Source: Deltaproteobacteria bacterium
Lineage (GTDB): Bacteria; Bdellovibrionota_B; Oligoflexia; Oligoflexales; CAIYRB01
Direction of reading: 5' to 3'
Length of the DNA stretch: 64,000 nucleotides
Assembly (NCBI GenBank): GCA_016874735.1
Contig: VGTI01000020.1
Location: forward strand, 1 to 64,000
Below, one piece after another: positions 1-8,539 of the stretch (the stretch's first letter is position 1; every line of letters begins with the position of its first letter). The notes beneath the pieces were generated by a model, which worked only from the letters and a program-made list of their open reading frames with translations, was not told where the DNA came from and made no database searches. Made by a program: the position numbers and the translations under genes.

Positions 1-2
1 TG

Positions 3-98
3 AAGAGTAAGGTTGTCGGAGGTCTACGGCGCATCCAGAAGGATGAGGAGAAAGTCCGCTCGTTCTTCGCGAAAGAGTCAACTCGCTACGCTGCTTGA
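3..98 (+). CDS. C-terminal fragment of an unidentified protein
   Basis: An open frame enters from the left edge and ends at TGA 96-98. The 31 visible residues are charged and probably helical, rich in Lys, Arg and Glu, ending in TRYAA. The stop lies just before the convergent stop of the minus-strand gene at 102, which fits the end of a real gene. Too little is visible to name a family; it could also be a chance open frame. Confidence 0.4.
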   Translation, partial: KSKVVGGLRRIQKDEEKVRSFFAKESTRYAA

Positions 99-101
99 CG
101 T

Positions 102-449
102 CTACATACTTTCGAACGCGTTAATAAGATAAGATCTGATCAGGACTGACTGCTTTTTTATGTCAGCCACCGCGCGAAACTCTAGGCGCCGCGAAGCTTG
201 CGAATTAGGTCCGTTTTCAACCAAGACTTTTTTGGCGTCTTTAAGCAAAGTTCCCTTAAAAAACATCAGTGCGAGACAGGACTTGAACGGCTGGATGATG
301 GCTACATTGTGCCCTTCATGACTGTAGCAAGGCAGACGCCATTTGATGTTCTCATCAAGTTTCACAGAGCGCACAACGGCGCGAAGCATCACCATTTCGT
401 CACGCCATTTGGTGGCGCCATTGAAAAACTTATCAACCGATGATTGCAA
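102..449 (-). CDS. DUF1801 (YdhG/YdeI-like) domain protein
   Basis: The 115-residue product matches the DUF1801 pattern: an N-terminal helix with the KW motif (TKWRDEM), then IKWRLPCYSHEG, an aliphatic strand, and the ALMFFKGTLLKD segment, then a C-terminal helix. The biochemical role of this family is not established. Many homologues of the YdeI type are near 190 residues with a second domain; this copy stops after the DUF1801 domain, so it is either a natural single-domain form or has lost its tail. The start is TTG at 449-447: a strong GGAGGT lies 8 bases upstream and no better ATG is in frame. It converges with the fragment at the left edge. Confidence 0.75.
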   Translation of the reverse strand: MQSSVDKFFNGATKWRDEMVMLRAVVRSVKLDENIKWRLPCYSHEGHNVAIIQPFKSCLALMFFKGTLLKDAKKVLVENGPNSQASRRLEFRAVADIKKQSVLIRSYLINAFESM

Positions 450-592
450 GGTTATAGACCTCCACGCTGCGTCACTTTTAAACGATTAGAGATTCATCCT
501 AACACAAAATCTTCTCCCATCCTTTGCACAGATTTAATGATCTTCTGTTATCATGTCAGCAAAGATCAGACGACAGGATGCGAGATAACTTT

Positions 593-1615
593 ATGAACCG
601 ACGCCAATTCGTGCGGACCAGCAGTGTCGCGACTGCAGCTGCCATGTTTTCCGGTAGAGCGATTGCAACGGCATTCCGGTTGCCGCGCATGGCGAAACCA
701 AACCAAAGCAATACACTAAAGAGAATCGCCTTCGGATCCTGCAACCGCACCCATAAGGATCAGACATTCTGGCGGACCATAACAAAAACCGCTCCGGACC
801 TATGGATTAGCCTAGGTGATAATATCTATGCCGATGACCTCAATATTCAGGCGAGGCGCCTCAAGTACGAAAACCTGCGCCTTAACGAAAACTACGCATC
901 GTTTGCCGCAGCTACACCCATCATCGGCACGTGGGATGATCACGACTACGCTTCTAATAATCAAGGTGGTGAGTTTATCGACAAAGTTGCAAGCAAAGAC
1001 TTGTTTCTTGACTTTTTTGATCTCGCTACACCAGATTTTCTTGATCGCAGTGGCGTCTATCAGAGTTACGTCTTTGGTACCCCAGGTCAGCGGACCAAAG
1101 TGATCCTGCTCGACTGTCGCTTCAATATGGACCGTTCACGGACAGCGCCCCAAATTCTCGGTCAAGATCAGTGGCAATGGCTTGAGAGCGAGTTAAAAAC
1201 AGGCGACTTTGAGCTCCTGTTACTGGGCAGTAGCATAAGCCTTACAGCCAACTCAGTTGGGTTTGGCATCGAAGGCTGGTCGAGTTTTACTGAAGAGAGG
1301 CTGCGCCTCTACGGTGCTCTTAACGCGCTTAGCTGCCCCATTATCGTTATCAGTGGCGATCGCCACCAGTCAGACATCTCACGGATCGAGCTTGAAGGTG
1401 GATCCCACGTTTATGAATTCATGTCGAGTGGCCTTACCCACTCTTTACCGATTCCGATTCCGAATAACGCCCGCATCAGTCAACTGATCGGTGATCGGAA
1501 TTTTGGCCTTATTGAAATCGACTGGAACGCAACGGGACCATCCGTACTTTTTCAAACGAGAGCGCCACATTCAGGACTGATCCTGGACGAACTACGCCTG
1601 CCGCAGCGCCGATAA
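593..1615 (+). CDS. Tat-exported PhoD-like metallophosphatase
   Basis: A 340-residue protein of the PhoD-like metallophosphatase family, expected to hydrolyse phosphoesters outside the cytoplasm. Residues 3-8 (RRQFVR) followed by a hydrophobic Ala-rich stretch to about residue 27 form a twin-arginine signal. Family motifs in order: GSCNRTH (48-54), GDNIYADD (75-82), the hallmark WDDHDYASNN (114-123), LLDCRF (172-177) and SGDRHQSD (254-261), supplying the metal ligands. I chose ATG 593 because it places the Tat motif at the N-terminus; TTG 524 and ATG 578 are in frame upstream but only lengthen the n-region. It is the compact form without the PhoD N-terminal beta domain, unlike the larger paralogue at 2780. 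The substrate cannot be read from sequence. Confidence 0.88.
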   Translation: MNRRQFVRTSSVATAAAMFSGRAIATAFRLPRMAKPNQSNTLKRIAFGSCNRTHKDQTFWRTITKTAPDLWISLGDNIYADDLNIQARRLKYENLRLNENYASFAAATPIIGTWDDHDYASNNQGGEFIDKVASKDLFLDFFDLATPDFLDRSGVYQSYVFGTPGQRTKVILLDCRFNMDRSRTAPQILGQDQWQWLESELKTGDFELLLLGSSISLTANSVGFGIEGWSSFTEERLRLYGALNALSCPIIVISGDRHQSDISRIELEGGSHVYEFMSSGLTHSLPIPIPNNARISQLIGDRNFGLIEIDWNATGPSVLFQTRAPHSGLILDELRLPQRR

Positions 1616-1654
1616 AACCAATAATTCTGGTTTATTAAGATGCTGATTGGTTTT
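1614..1654 (+). terminator. A/T-rich inverted repeat after the PhoD-like gene
   Basis: A perfect 9-bp inverted repeat (aaaaccaat at 1614-1622, attggtttt at 1646-1654) begins at the stop codon of the phosphatase gene, with a 23-base loop. The right arm ends in T residues, but the stem is weak, so this is only a possible 3' end signal. Confidence 0.25.
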
Positions 1655-1766
1655 CTTGCTGCGCGCCTTGGGGCATATGAGCTATACAACCCCCAACCAA
1701 CTTGGGCTGCCATTCGTTCTCAATCGCTTATCCGACGAAACAAACAATAGGTATCGATAGACTCCC

Positions 1767-2750
1767 ATGCTTAAGACTCACAGCATCTACCTCCCCATAG
1801 TACTTCTCATCGCGTCACTAAAGTTTGGCTGCACGCACATTCAAGGGACCAGTCAAGAACCGGCCGGCGATCTGAGTCAAGGACCCGCTTGGAAAGACGA
1901 GACTGATGCCATTCTCGCAGCGATCGCGACTAGCTCTAGCGCAGATCAGGAGCTGGTATCACGAGTGCCAGCTCTTGCGGCGATGGCCAAGAAAGACGCG
2001 ACTACGCCACAAATCTTCGGATTCTGGGGCACAAGTATCAATTTTGACGAGGCCGCTAAGGCGGAAATCGTCAATGCCTCGGTCCTCACTGCTGTGGGTC
2101 GGCTAGCTGGTGTGCCGATGGCTGGCCGCCATGTGCATGCAGGTCTAGCTCATACCTACGGGTACCTACTAAGTAACTTGGTGACTCCCTATGGCTACAA
2201 GCGTGAGCGCTGGACTTTGCCCACTATCGATCAAGGTTTTGGCTGGAATCGAGGGCCGATTGCGCCAGTACCGCCGCAAGGCACGTTGCTGACCAACGTG
2301 ACACTTTTAGCTGGGAAAATCGCCTTCCGCGATGACGCTAAGCGCTTACACAAATTGACCGGTACGTTGACGAGTGCGGCACCAGAGATTGTTGCATTAG
2401 ATACGTCAAAACTCGTGATTCGACGCTTAACGGAAACCGTTACAATACCAGAAGATCAGAAGGCAGGTCTCAGGACACGAACAATTAAGCTCTACACTGA
2501 CTTAGTGAAGCTACCACAAGTCCCAAGTACAGCCACTGCGCTGACGCATATTCTTGTTTACTCCATAGCCGACACGGCGGTCGAGGGCCGTCGTCTCATA
2601 ACGCTCTTTCCGATGACGGATGCAGCTGCTAACGGCGTTTTCACACCTGCTAACCTCGGCGCTGACAAGCCCGTAGTAACCCGTTACAACGCCTATGTGC
2701 CTGGACTTACTGGTCATGCGACAAATGGTAGGCGCATTGCGACTCCCTAA
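1767..2750 (+). CDS. Hypothetical secreted protein, possible lipoprotein
   Basis: A 327-residue protein I do not recognise. The N-terminus has a hydrophobic stretch (residues 7-19) ending at FGC22, which may be a lipoprotein cleavage site although the -3 Lys is atypical; otherwise it is a Sec substrate. The rest looks soluble, with many Ala, Thr and Leu residues and a Gly/Tyr-rich middle (HVHAGLAHTYGYLL, residues about 120-133). It lies 151 bases after one PhoD gene and 29 bases before a second, so it is probably co-transcribed with the latter. No catalytic motif is evident. A role with the neighbouring phosphatases is inference from position only. Confidence 0.6.
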   Translation: MLKTHSIYLPIVLLIASLKFGCTHIQGTSQEPAGDLSQGPAWKDETDAILAAIATSSSADQELVSRVPALAAMAKKDATTPQIFGFWGTSINFDEAAKAEIVNASVLTAVGRLAGVPMAGRHVHAGLAHTYGYLLSNLVTPYGYKRERWTLPTIDQGFGWNRGPIAPVPPQGTLLTNVTLLAGKIAFRDDAKRLHKLTGTLTSAAPEIVALDTSKLVIRRLTETVTIPEDQKAGLRTRTIKLYTDLVKLPQVPSTATALTHILVYSIADTAVEGRRLITLFPMTDAAANGVFTPANLGADKPVVTRYNAYVPGLTGHATNGRRIATP

Positions 2751-2779
2751 ACTTCAACGACTACCAGGATTGTCTCACT

Positions 2780-4756
2780 ATGGTTCGCACGCGGCGACAT
2801 TTTTTTAAGCACAGCGGTAAACTCGGTGGCATGTTCGCCGTTGGCAGTAAAGGACGCGCCGCAGTAGCATCGAGGACTTTTAGAACAGAGACTAACTTCG
2901 AAGTCCGCGACTATGCCGAGAGACTAGCGACGACTTTTGCCCATGGCGTGGCATCCGGGGATCCCCTGCCACAGAGCGTGATTATATGGACTCGGATCTC
3001 TGGAATTAAAGCCGCCCAGGTTTCCGTTGAGTGGCAAGTGTCACACGACCTAGGGTTCAGCCAAATTGTAGCGTCGGGACTCACGGAAACGTCAGCCGAC
3101 CGTGATTACACGGTTAAGGTCGATGCTGCCTTACCACGACCTGGGACCACTTATTTCTACCGATTTAAAGCTAACGGCACATGGTCCATGGTAGGTCGAA
3201 CGAGAACAGCTCCGCTGGTCACCGATCAGGTGCGTTTAGCCGTCGTGAGTTGCTCGAGTATTTGGTCTGGTTATTTCAACGCCTACAATGTCATCGCCGG
3301 TAGAAATGATATCGATGCCGTCATTCACCTCGGTGACTATACCTACAATGTGCCGGATCCTGATGAGCTACGCAATATGCCGCAAGATCCGCTCAATGCG
3401 GTGAACCCCGATAGTCTCGAGGCCGTGCGGCAGAGATATCGATATTTTCGTAGCGATCCTTTCCTCCAGGGGGCTCATCAGCAGCATCCCTGGGTGATTG
3501 TTTGGGATAATCATGACATTGAGAATAACGCATCGCGTGCTGACAATATTCGAGCCTTTCACGAATGGACGCCGATCCGATCTCCTGATCCGCAGGATCC
3601 CAACCTCATATACCGCAGTCTAAAATTTGGCGATTTAGCTGATTTAGTGATGCTGGATACGCGGCACATTGGACGAGGCAGGATGAGTGCAGCTACCGGG
3701 CAAATTTCGCTGCTTGGTGACAATCAGTTTGATTGGCTCACTAATAAATTATCAGAGTCAAAAGCCACGTGGCGCATCATCGGCAATCAAGTTTTGATGG
3801 CACCATGGAAGATCGCCACGAAAGTGCTCTGTCCGATTAACTGGGACGGCTACGAAGCTGACCGGGCCCGCGTTCTGCAGCATCTTAAAGACTCAGGGAT
3901 CCAAAATACGCTCGTCGTTACGGGCGATCTTCACTTATCCATTGCCGCTGATCTGGCCATTGACGGTGAACCTGTGGCTGTAGAATTTCTCCCAACCAGC
4001 GTGACGCGCGGCAATTTGGATGAGCAAGTTAAAGGTGCATTCGAGAATGTAGCTGCCATGGGCTTTGAGGCGGCGACCCGTCTTTTCAACCCCCATATCA
4101 AATATTTTGAAAGTCGCTCCCACGGATTTGGTATTGTCGATCTGAGAGATAGCGGCGCCACCCTTGAATTTTGGTACGTCCCCCACGAAGAGCTCAGCAC
4201 CGAATGCCGCCTCGGTCACAGCATGTTTGTAGCAAGTGGGGCCCAACGCATTACCGGATCAGTGAACACCGCAACCACTGGCCCACAGATGAGTGAGCAG
4301 GCTCCGTCTCCCACACGCCTTTATGATTTTAGTACGGAAGTAGGGGGCACCGGAGGCCACTACTTTGATGACGCCGAGCAACTGCCAATAGATGCGCGCA
4401 TCAAACAAGTGACGCTGCGATCAGGTCTGAGAATAGACGGGATGAGCGTTCAATATCACGATGGTCTTTTGCTTCACCGTGGGGGGCAAGGCGGGTCGGA
4501 TCAAACAATGGCCCTAGAGCCAGGGGAATATATACGGCGCGTGTTAGTTGGTGTCGGCAAACACGGCAAGACCATTTCCATTCACCACCTGCGCCTAGAG
4601 ACCTCCCACGGGCAAACGCTGAGCGGCGGTATCCCCACGCCTCATACCATCGAATTCATTGCCCCGTCCGGATATCATATCGCTGGATTCCGCGGGCGCG
4701 CCGGCATTGAACTTGATAAACTCGGCCCCATTTTTGCTCCGGACCTGCCGCACTAG
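2780..4756 (+). CDS. phoD: PhoD-family phosphatase fused to a jacalin-like lectin domain
   Basis: A 658-residue three-part protein. Residues 5-31 contain RRHFFK, a twin-arginine signal. Residues 52-145 are the PhoD N-terminal beta domain (FAHGVASGDPLPQSVIIWTR). Residues 150-480 are the PhoD catalytic domain, with GDYTYN (185-190), WDNHDIENN (242-250), LDTRH (292-296), GDLHLS (382-387) and a typical end near FLPTSVTRGN. Known PhoD enzymes are secreted, metal-dependent alkaline phosphodiesterases/phosphatases. The extra C-terminus, residues about 518-655, matches a jacalin-like lectin: paired Gly and YFDD at 522-531, LRSGLRIDGMSVQYHDG (546-562), HRGGQGGSD (566-574), EYIRRVLVGVGKHG (583-596) and AGFRGRAGIELDKLGPIF (635-652). 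The lectin part would be expected to bind a sugar and place the enzyme on a glycan-bearing surface. Start ATG 2780; the SD (AGGA) is weak. Confidence 0.87.
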   Translation: MVRTRRHFFKHSGKLGGMFAVGSKGRAAVASRTFRTETNFEVRDYAERLATTFAHGVASGDPLPQSVIIWTRISGIKAAQVSVEWQVSHDLGFSQIVASGLTETSADRDYTVKVDAALPRPGTTYFYRFKANGTWSMVGRTRTAPLVTDQVRLAVVSCSSIWSGYFNAYNVIAGRNDIDAVIHLGDYTYNVPDPDELRNMPQDPLNAVNPDSLEAVRQRYRYFRSDPFLQGAHQQHPWVIVWDNHDIENNASRADNIRAFHEWTPIRSPDPQDPNLIYRSLKFGDLADLVMLDTRHIGRGRMSAATGQISLLGDNQFDWLTNKLSESKATWRIIGNQVLMAPWKIATKVLCPINWDGYEADRARVLQHLKDSGIQNTLVVTGDLHLSIAADLAIDGEPVAVEFLPTSVTRGNLDEQVKGAFENVAAMGFEAATRLFNPHIKYFESRSHGFGIVDLRDSGATLEFWYVPHEELSTECRLGHSMFVASGAQRITGSVNTATTGPQMSEQAPSPTRLYDFSTEVGGTGGHYFDDAEQLPIDARIKQVTLRSGLRIDGMSVQYHDGLLLHRGGQGGSDQTMALEPGEYIRRVLVGVGKHGKTISIHHLRLETSHGQTLSGGIPTPHTIEFIAPSGYHIAGFRGRAGIELDKLGPIFAPDLPH

Positions 4757-4934
4757 TGCCGCTAAAGAGAAAAAAGCATTAGTCAAAAACATAAATAGCA
4801 CGGATAGTTGTTGTAAAAATTATCAACTAGCTAAAGTTTACTATTGGTCGCGCCGATACGAAATCATGTCCTGCCCGTATAGAGGTTTTGTCGCAACGAG
4901 CGACCTTATCCCAAAATTTAGAGAGGGCAGATTC

Positions 4935-6494
4935 ATGAGCAAGTCTAGAAAGCAACTAGCGGCTAATGATCAGAAAACACACCAAGAACTCCTCATTATG
5001 GAGAGACGCGGGTTCTTGCGCAGCGCCCTCCTCGGAGGACTAGGATACGGTGCCTACAGCTTTTTAAAACATAAGGGCGTCAATCACGTTGCGTCCTTTG
5101 TACAAGATGCGATGCTCCGGACCGGTGCTAGCCCCCTACACGCAATCGACGTGATCAATGATGCCCTGCGTGGCGGTCCCTCGCTACTGTCACTGAGTCG
5201 GGCGATGGCAGCCGGTGCTCAGCAAAAACCCGCCGTATTCCATGTGTTCTACCGCATGTCGCACGATATTCGCCATGAACTCAATCTGCTCGATTATGGT
5301 CCGCAGTACAACATGTTTGGCACTGGTAGCCTCAACGCAAAAACTAACCCTGACAACATTGCCCAGACCTTAGCCATGAAAGCGCCGGGTTCACTGAACC
5401 TCCTCAATAAATGGGCTTACGATATTTTGACCACTGGAAAAGTCGACGGCCCGAACGGCACACGAGTACCACTAGGCGGAAGCGCGGCTGATTCACCTGC
5501 GCTCGACGCGTCCAAGATCACTAATATGTCCATCATCGCCGGTGTGGGCATGCCCGGTAGCCAAAAAGTTCATGGCAACGCACTAACGCCGGGATACGGC
5601 AACCTGGAATATCTGGTGCAGCAGGCCTTCGCCAACTACAGCCCAGTTGGCTCGGTGATCTTCGGCACCAGTGCTTTCGACGGGACCGGGGCCGTGCAGG
5701 TTCCTGGGAAAAAAGTGAAGCAGTTTATCAGTGCTATCGATTCACCTGGTGGCTACATGCCGCGCGACAAAGTCGATAACAAAGTTACACTATTTGATGA
5801 CCTTACAGGTTCGGCCGCGGTCAAGCAGATACGCACGCAGATGCTGGATGCCCACGCAGCTCTCAAACAAAAACTGCAAGCGATCCAGCAATACGGAGCC
5901 ATGGCAGACATGACTTTCGGCAATTTCGGCACCAGAAATCTTGAGGGATTTGCGGGGATGAGAGTCTTTGCGGAATTGTTTGAAGCCGGTATGGCCAACC
6001 TCGGTAGCGTGGGCCTGCTCTCCCACGATCACCATGAGGCGGACATCCTCAGGCAGCCAGATGGAGACACCGGCAACATGTTGTCGGAGACGGCGCAGGC
6101 ACTTGCCGGAACCTACTACATTGCACAAGCCGCTTTTGCCGCCAAGCGAGACGCCATCGTCCACCTGAGCACGTGTAGCAACCGTAGCCAGAACTGGGTT
6201 GATGACAACCAACATGTCTCGACGCTCACCATCATTATCAAGGGCTCTGGTAGCAGCAGCCCTTTCGCCGCCGTGCCACCGCAAACTTTACTCATCGGGG
6301 ACAATGCCAAGTCCGTCTATGCCGAAGGTCCTAAGGAGTCCCCTGTCTTCACGAGCGCTACGGCCAAGCAGCTCGGCGTGGGAGCCGCGGGCCTCGTTGG
6401 TAGTTTGGAAGCAGGTATAGTCGAGGCAGTGGGTAAGGCCACGGGCGCACAACCTGCGATTCAACTGATTACTCCTACCGCGAAGATTATTTGA
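4935..6494 (+). CDS. Tat-exported protein of unknown function
   Basis: A 519-residue protein with a twin-arginine signal at residues 24-45 (RRGFLRS followed by a Leu/Gly-rich core). The start ATG 4935 has GAGAGGG 7 bases upstream; ATG 4998, just before the Arg pair, is an alternative, and the in-frame extension back to 4659 lies inside the preceding gene and has no SD. The mature part is Gly/Ala-rich and contains LSHDHHEADILRQPDGD (about residues 360-376) and a later DAIVHLSTCSNRSQNW segment. The order of a His/Asp-rich loop followed by a strand and polar loop faintly recalls DUF1501 proteins of the alkaline-phosphatase fold, but I would not assign it on that. It follows the PhoD-lectin gene by 178 bases. 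Confidence 0.7.
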   Translation: MSKSRKQLAANDQKTHQELLIMERRGFLRSALLGGLGYGAYSFLKHKGVNHVASFVQDAMLRTGASPLHAIDVINDALRGGPSLLSLSRAMAAGAQQKPAVFHVFYRMSHDIRHELNLLDYGPQYNMFGTGSLNAKTNPDNIAQTLAMKAPGSLNLLNKWAYDILTTGKVDGPNGTRVPLGGSAADSPALDASKITNMSIIAGVGMPGSQKVHGNALTPGYGNLEYLVQQAFANYSPVGSVIFGTSAFDGTGAVQVPGKKVKQFISAIDSPGGYMPRDKVDNKVTLFDDLTGSAAVKQIRTQMLDAHAALKQKLQAIQQYGAMADMTFGNFGTRNLEGFAGMRVFAELFEAGMANLGSVGLLSHDHHEADILRQPDGDTGNMLSETAQALAGTYYIAQAAFAAKRDAIVHLSTCSNRSQNWVDDNQHVSTLTIIIKGSGSSSPFAAVPPQTLLIGDNAKSVYAEGPKESPVFTSATAKQLGVGAAGLVGSLEAGIVEAVGKATGAQPAIQLITPTAKII

Positions 6495-6653
6495 GGGCAA
6501 AATTTCGTAGCAAAATTTCTTTATAACTTATCGATATAGCTAATTTAATAATAATTATTTAGTTATCTCTAAAGTTTCGTTCAGCAGGTTCCGAAACCAG
6601 ATACTGAGTTCACGAGAGAGTTAACGATTTCCGTCGCAGGGTTGGGGAGGGTT

Positions 6654-7511
6654 ATGAAGCTCAGTCTTACAAAAAGTCTTGCCACGTTGGCCGGTGTGAC
6701 GGGGCTTTCGGTGCTTCTTGCGGCCTGCGGCACTCCGGTGACCCCGCAGCCTGCTGTCGCCTCCCGAGTGAAGAACGGCAGCGGCCTCACGAGTGGCGGC
6801 AACTGCAAGCCCACAACAAAACTGACGGCAGCAGACACACTGAACTTAGCCGATGCGACAGTAGGTGGCTACGCTGATACCATTAAACCCATCCTCGATA
6901 AGCACTGCGTCTTCTGCCACCGCGCCCAGGGCACCCCGCCAGACTTGAGCAGCTACGCAGCGGCATCCACCGTGACGACGCGAGACCTGTCGCTCAAGAC
7001 GATTCTTGACGAGAGTATGCCCACCGGCCCCAAAAAATTGACCGCCGATGAAAAGGCTAAGTTTAAGGCCTGGGTAGACGCTGGCGCTCCAGAGACGGCA
7101 AAACCCGCCGCAGCAGCTCCTTCAACACCGGGCACTGGTTCCGGAACGACCGGGTGCAGTGCCGATGGCACCCCCAATGGTGGGACGCCAAAACCTACAC
7201 AGACAACTCCGAAACCAGGACCGACACCTGCTCCTGGTACACCGGCACCAAAACCAACGCCGACACCGCAACCCCCAACGCAGCTCGCTGTGACTTACGA
7301 TAATAAGATCGCCGGATACCTGAACGCCTACTGCACCAATTGCCATGGCGGAAGCCGTCCCAAGCTTGAGACCTTTGCGCAAGCCAAGGCAAGCGCAGCG
7401 GCAAGTCTGGCCAGTATGAAGAGCGGCCGGATGCCGATCGGTCAAAGAGCGTCCGCTGCCGATATCGCTGCCTTTGAGTCCTGGGTCAATGCAGGAGCAC
7501 CGGAGAAGTAA
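6654..7511 (+). CDS. Di-haem c-type cytochrome-like lipoprotein
   Basis: A 285-residue protein starting at ATG 6654, four bases after GGGGAGG. Residues 1-25 are a lipoprotein signal with lipobox LAAC (Cys25). Two related small domains follow: residues 68-148 with haem motif CVFCH (85-89) and a candidate axial Met in SMPTG (Met122), and residues 212-285 with CTNCH (227-231) and candidate Met260 in RMPIG. Both end in an almost identical WVxAGAPE motif, showing an internal duplication. They are joined by a Pro/Thr/Gly linker of about 60 residues. It is therefore probably an envelope-anchored electron carrier of the type often annotated as planctomycete-type cytochrome c. Its partner is not evident nearby. 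A terminator follows directly. Confidence 0.82.
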   Translation: MKLSLTKSLATLAGVTGLSVLLAACGTPVTPQPAVASRVKNGSGLTSGGNCKPTTKLTAADTLNLADATVGGYADTIKPILDKHCVFCHRAQGTPPDLSSYAAASTVTTRDLSLKTILDESMPTGPKKLTADEKAKFKAWVDAGAPETAKPAAAAPSTPGTGSGTTGCSADGTPNGGTPKPTQTTPKPGPTPAPGTPAPKPTPTPQPPTQLAVTYDNKIAGYLNAYCTNCHGGSRPKLETFAQAKASAAASLASMKSGRMPIGQRASAADIAAFESWVNAGAPEK

Positions 7512-7540
7512 TAAGGCAGCGGAAATAACGATCCCAAGCC

Positions 7541-7570
7541 AACGCGGCCCCCCTTGGAAGCCGCGTTTTT
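7541..7570 (+). terminator. Rho-independent terminator after the cytochrome gene
   Basis: A perfect 8-bp stem (AACGCGGC at 7541-7548 and GCCGCGTT at 7560-7567) with an 11-base loop runs into five T residues. It closes the cytochrome transcript and separates it from the superoxide dismutase gene. Confidence 0.85.
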
Positions 7571-7657
7571 GTTTGAGTTTCGCCCACTAAGCTTTACCAT
7601 GAAGGGAGGAGCTGCTGTCGTGATTCATCTGCTGGCTCGATGATAGGAGTGATCGCC

Positions 7658-8419
7658 ATGCAAAGACGGGATTTTTTGACAACATCGCTGGCGGCTGGTG
7701 CGGCCCTAGCGACACTCAATTTGACCACCAAAGCGGCAGCTGCCGGTACTAAGGACGGCGCCACCAAGCCCGCCCCAACACCAGCAGCGCCGGCGGCGCC
7801 TGCAACGACCCCAGCGCCGGTGGCCGATGTTTTCGTTCAGCCACCGCTACCCTACAGCCTGGCTGCCCTAGCTCCCTTCCTCAAGGAGGAGCAGATGAGC
7901 TTTCACTACAATAAACATCATGCTGGTTACTTTAAGAAGTTAAACGGTCTGGTCGCTGGCAAACCAGAGGCCAAAATGAGCCTGGAAGACCTCATCACTA
8001 AAGCTCAGGGGCCGATTTATAACAACGCTGCCCAAGCGTGGAACCACACCTTCTTTTGGAGCTGTATTTCACCAGACGGTGGTGGTAGCCCTAAAGGCCC
8101 TATTGGTGATGCTATCGACCGCGATTTTGGTGGGATCGACCAGTTCAAAAAACTCTTTGGCGAAACTGCCGTCAATCTATTCGGCTCGGGTTGGGCATGG
8201 CTGGCTGCGGGCAAAGACAAGAAGCTGCAGGTCCTCGGCCTCCCGAATGCGGACAATCCCCTGCGGCAAGGTCTGACACCGATACTCACTCTAGATGTTT
8301 GGGAACACGCCTACTACATCGACTACCGCAACGACCGGGCCAAGTTTGTCGAGGAGTTCTGGTCTAAGGTGAACTGGGAATTCGCTGCGCACAACTTAGC
8401 TTCGTTGGCAAAAGCCTAG
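7658..8419 (+). CDS. sodB: Tat-exported iron superoxide dismutase
   Basis: A 253-residue Fe/Mn-family superoxide dismutase, converting superoxide to peroxide and oxygen. The four metal ligands are visible: His83 (SFHYNKHH), His130 (WNHTFFW), Asp213 and His217 (LDVWEHAYY). Gln126 in NNAAQAWNH is in the position typical of iron enzymes, so Fe is favoured over Mn. Unlike the usual cytoplasmic enzyme it begins with a twin-arginine signal (RRDFLTTS, residues 3-10, then an Ala-rich core), followed by an Ala/Pro/Thr linker (residues about 36-57) before the SOD fold. The folded, metal-loaded enzyme would thus be exported to the periplasm. ATG 7658 is chosen over ATG 7640 because AGGAG lies 8 bases upstream and it puts the Arg pair at the N-terminus. 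Confidence 0.9.
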   Translation: MQRRDFLTTSLAAGAALATLNLTTKAAAAGTKDGATKPAPTPAAPAAPATTPAPVADVFVQPPLPYSLAALAPFLKEEQMSFHYNKHHAGYFKKLNGLVAGKPEAKMSLEDLITKAQGPIYNNAAQAWNHTFFWSCISPDGGGSPKGPIGDAIDRDFGGIDQFKKLFGETAVNLFGSGWAWLAAGKDKKLQVLGLPNADNPLRQGLTPILTLDVWEHAYYIDYRNDRAKFVEEFWSKVNWEFAAHNLASLAKA

Positions 8420-8539
8420 GCCCGCGTTATATCTCTACACATGACAACGACCGCGGTTGAATGGCTAGGGGCCATAACACGCGGTTTGTGCTTTCTTTTG
8501 GTCGCCCTTGGACCACCCTACTGTCATGGAGTTGCGACA

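Noticed and set aside
4659-4934. Upstream in-frame extension of the Tat-exported unknown protein
   Set aside because: It begins inside the PhoD-lectin gene, has no SD and would bury the Tat motif far from the N-terminus.
5790-6284. Minus-strand open frame of 164 codons
   Set aside because: It lies fully antisense to the Tat-exported protein, with no SD or recognisable domain.
7599-7643. A 14-codon open frame (MKGGAAVVIHLLAR) overlapping ATG 7640 upstream of the SOD gene
   Set aside because: Its internal GTG has a GGAGG-like site, but nothing else supports a leader peptide and the SOD start has its own SD.
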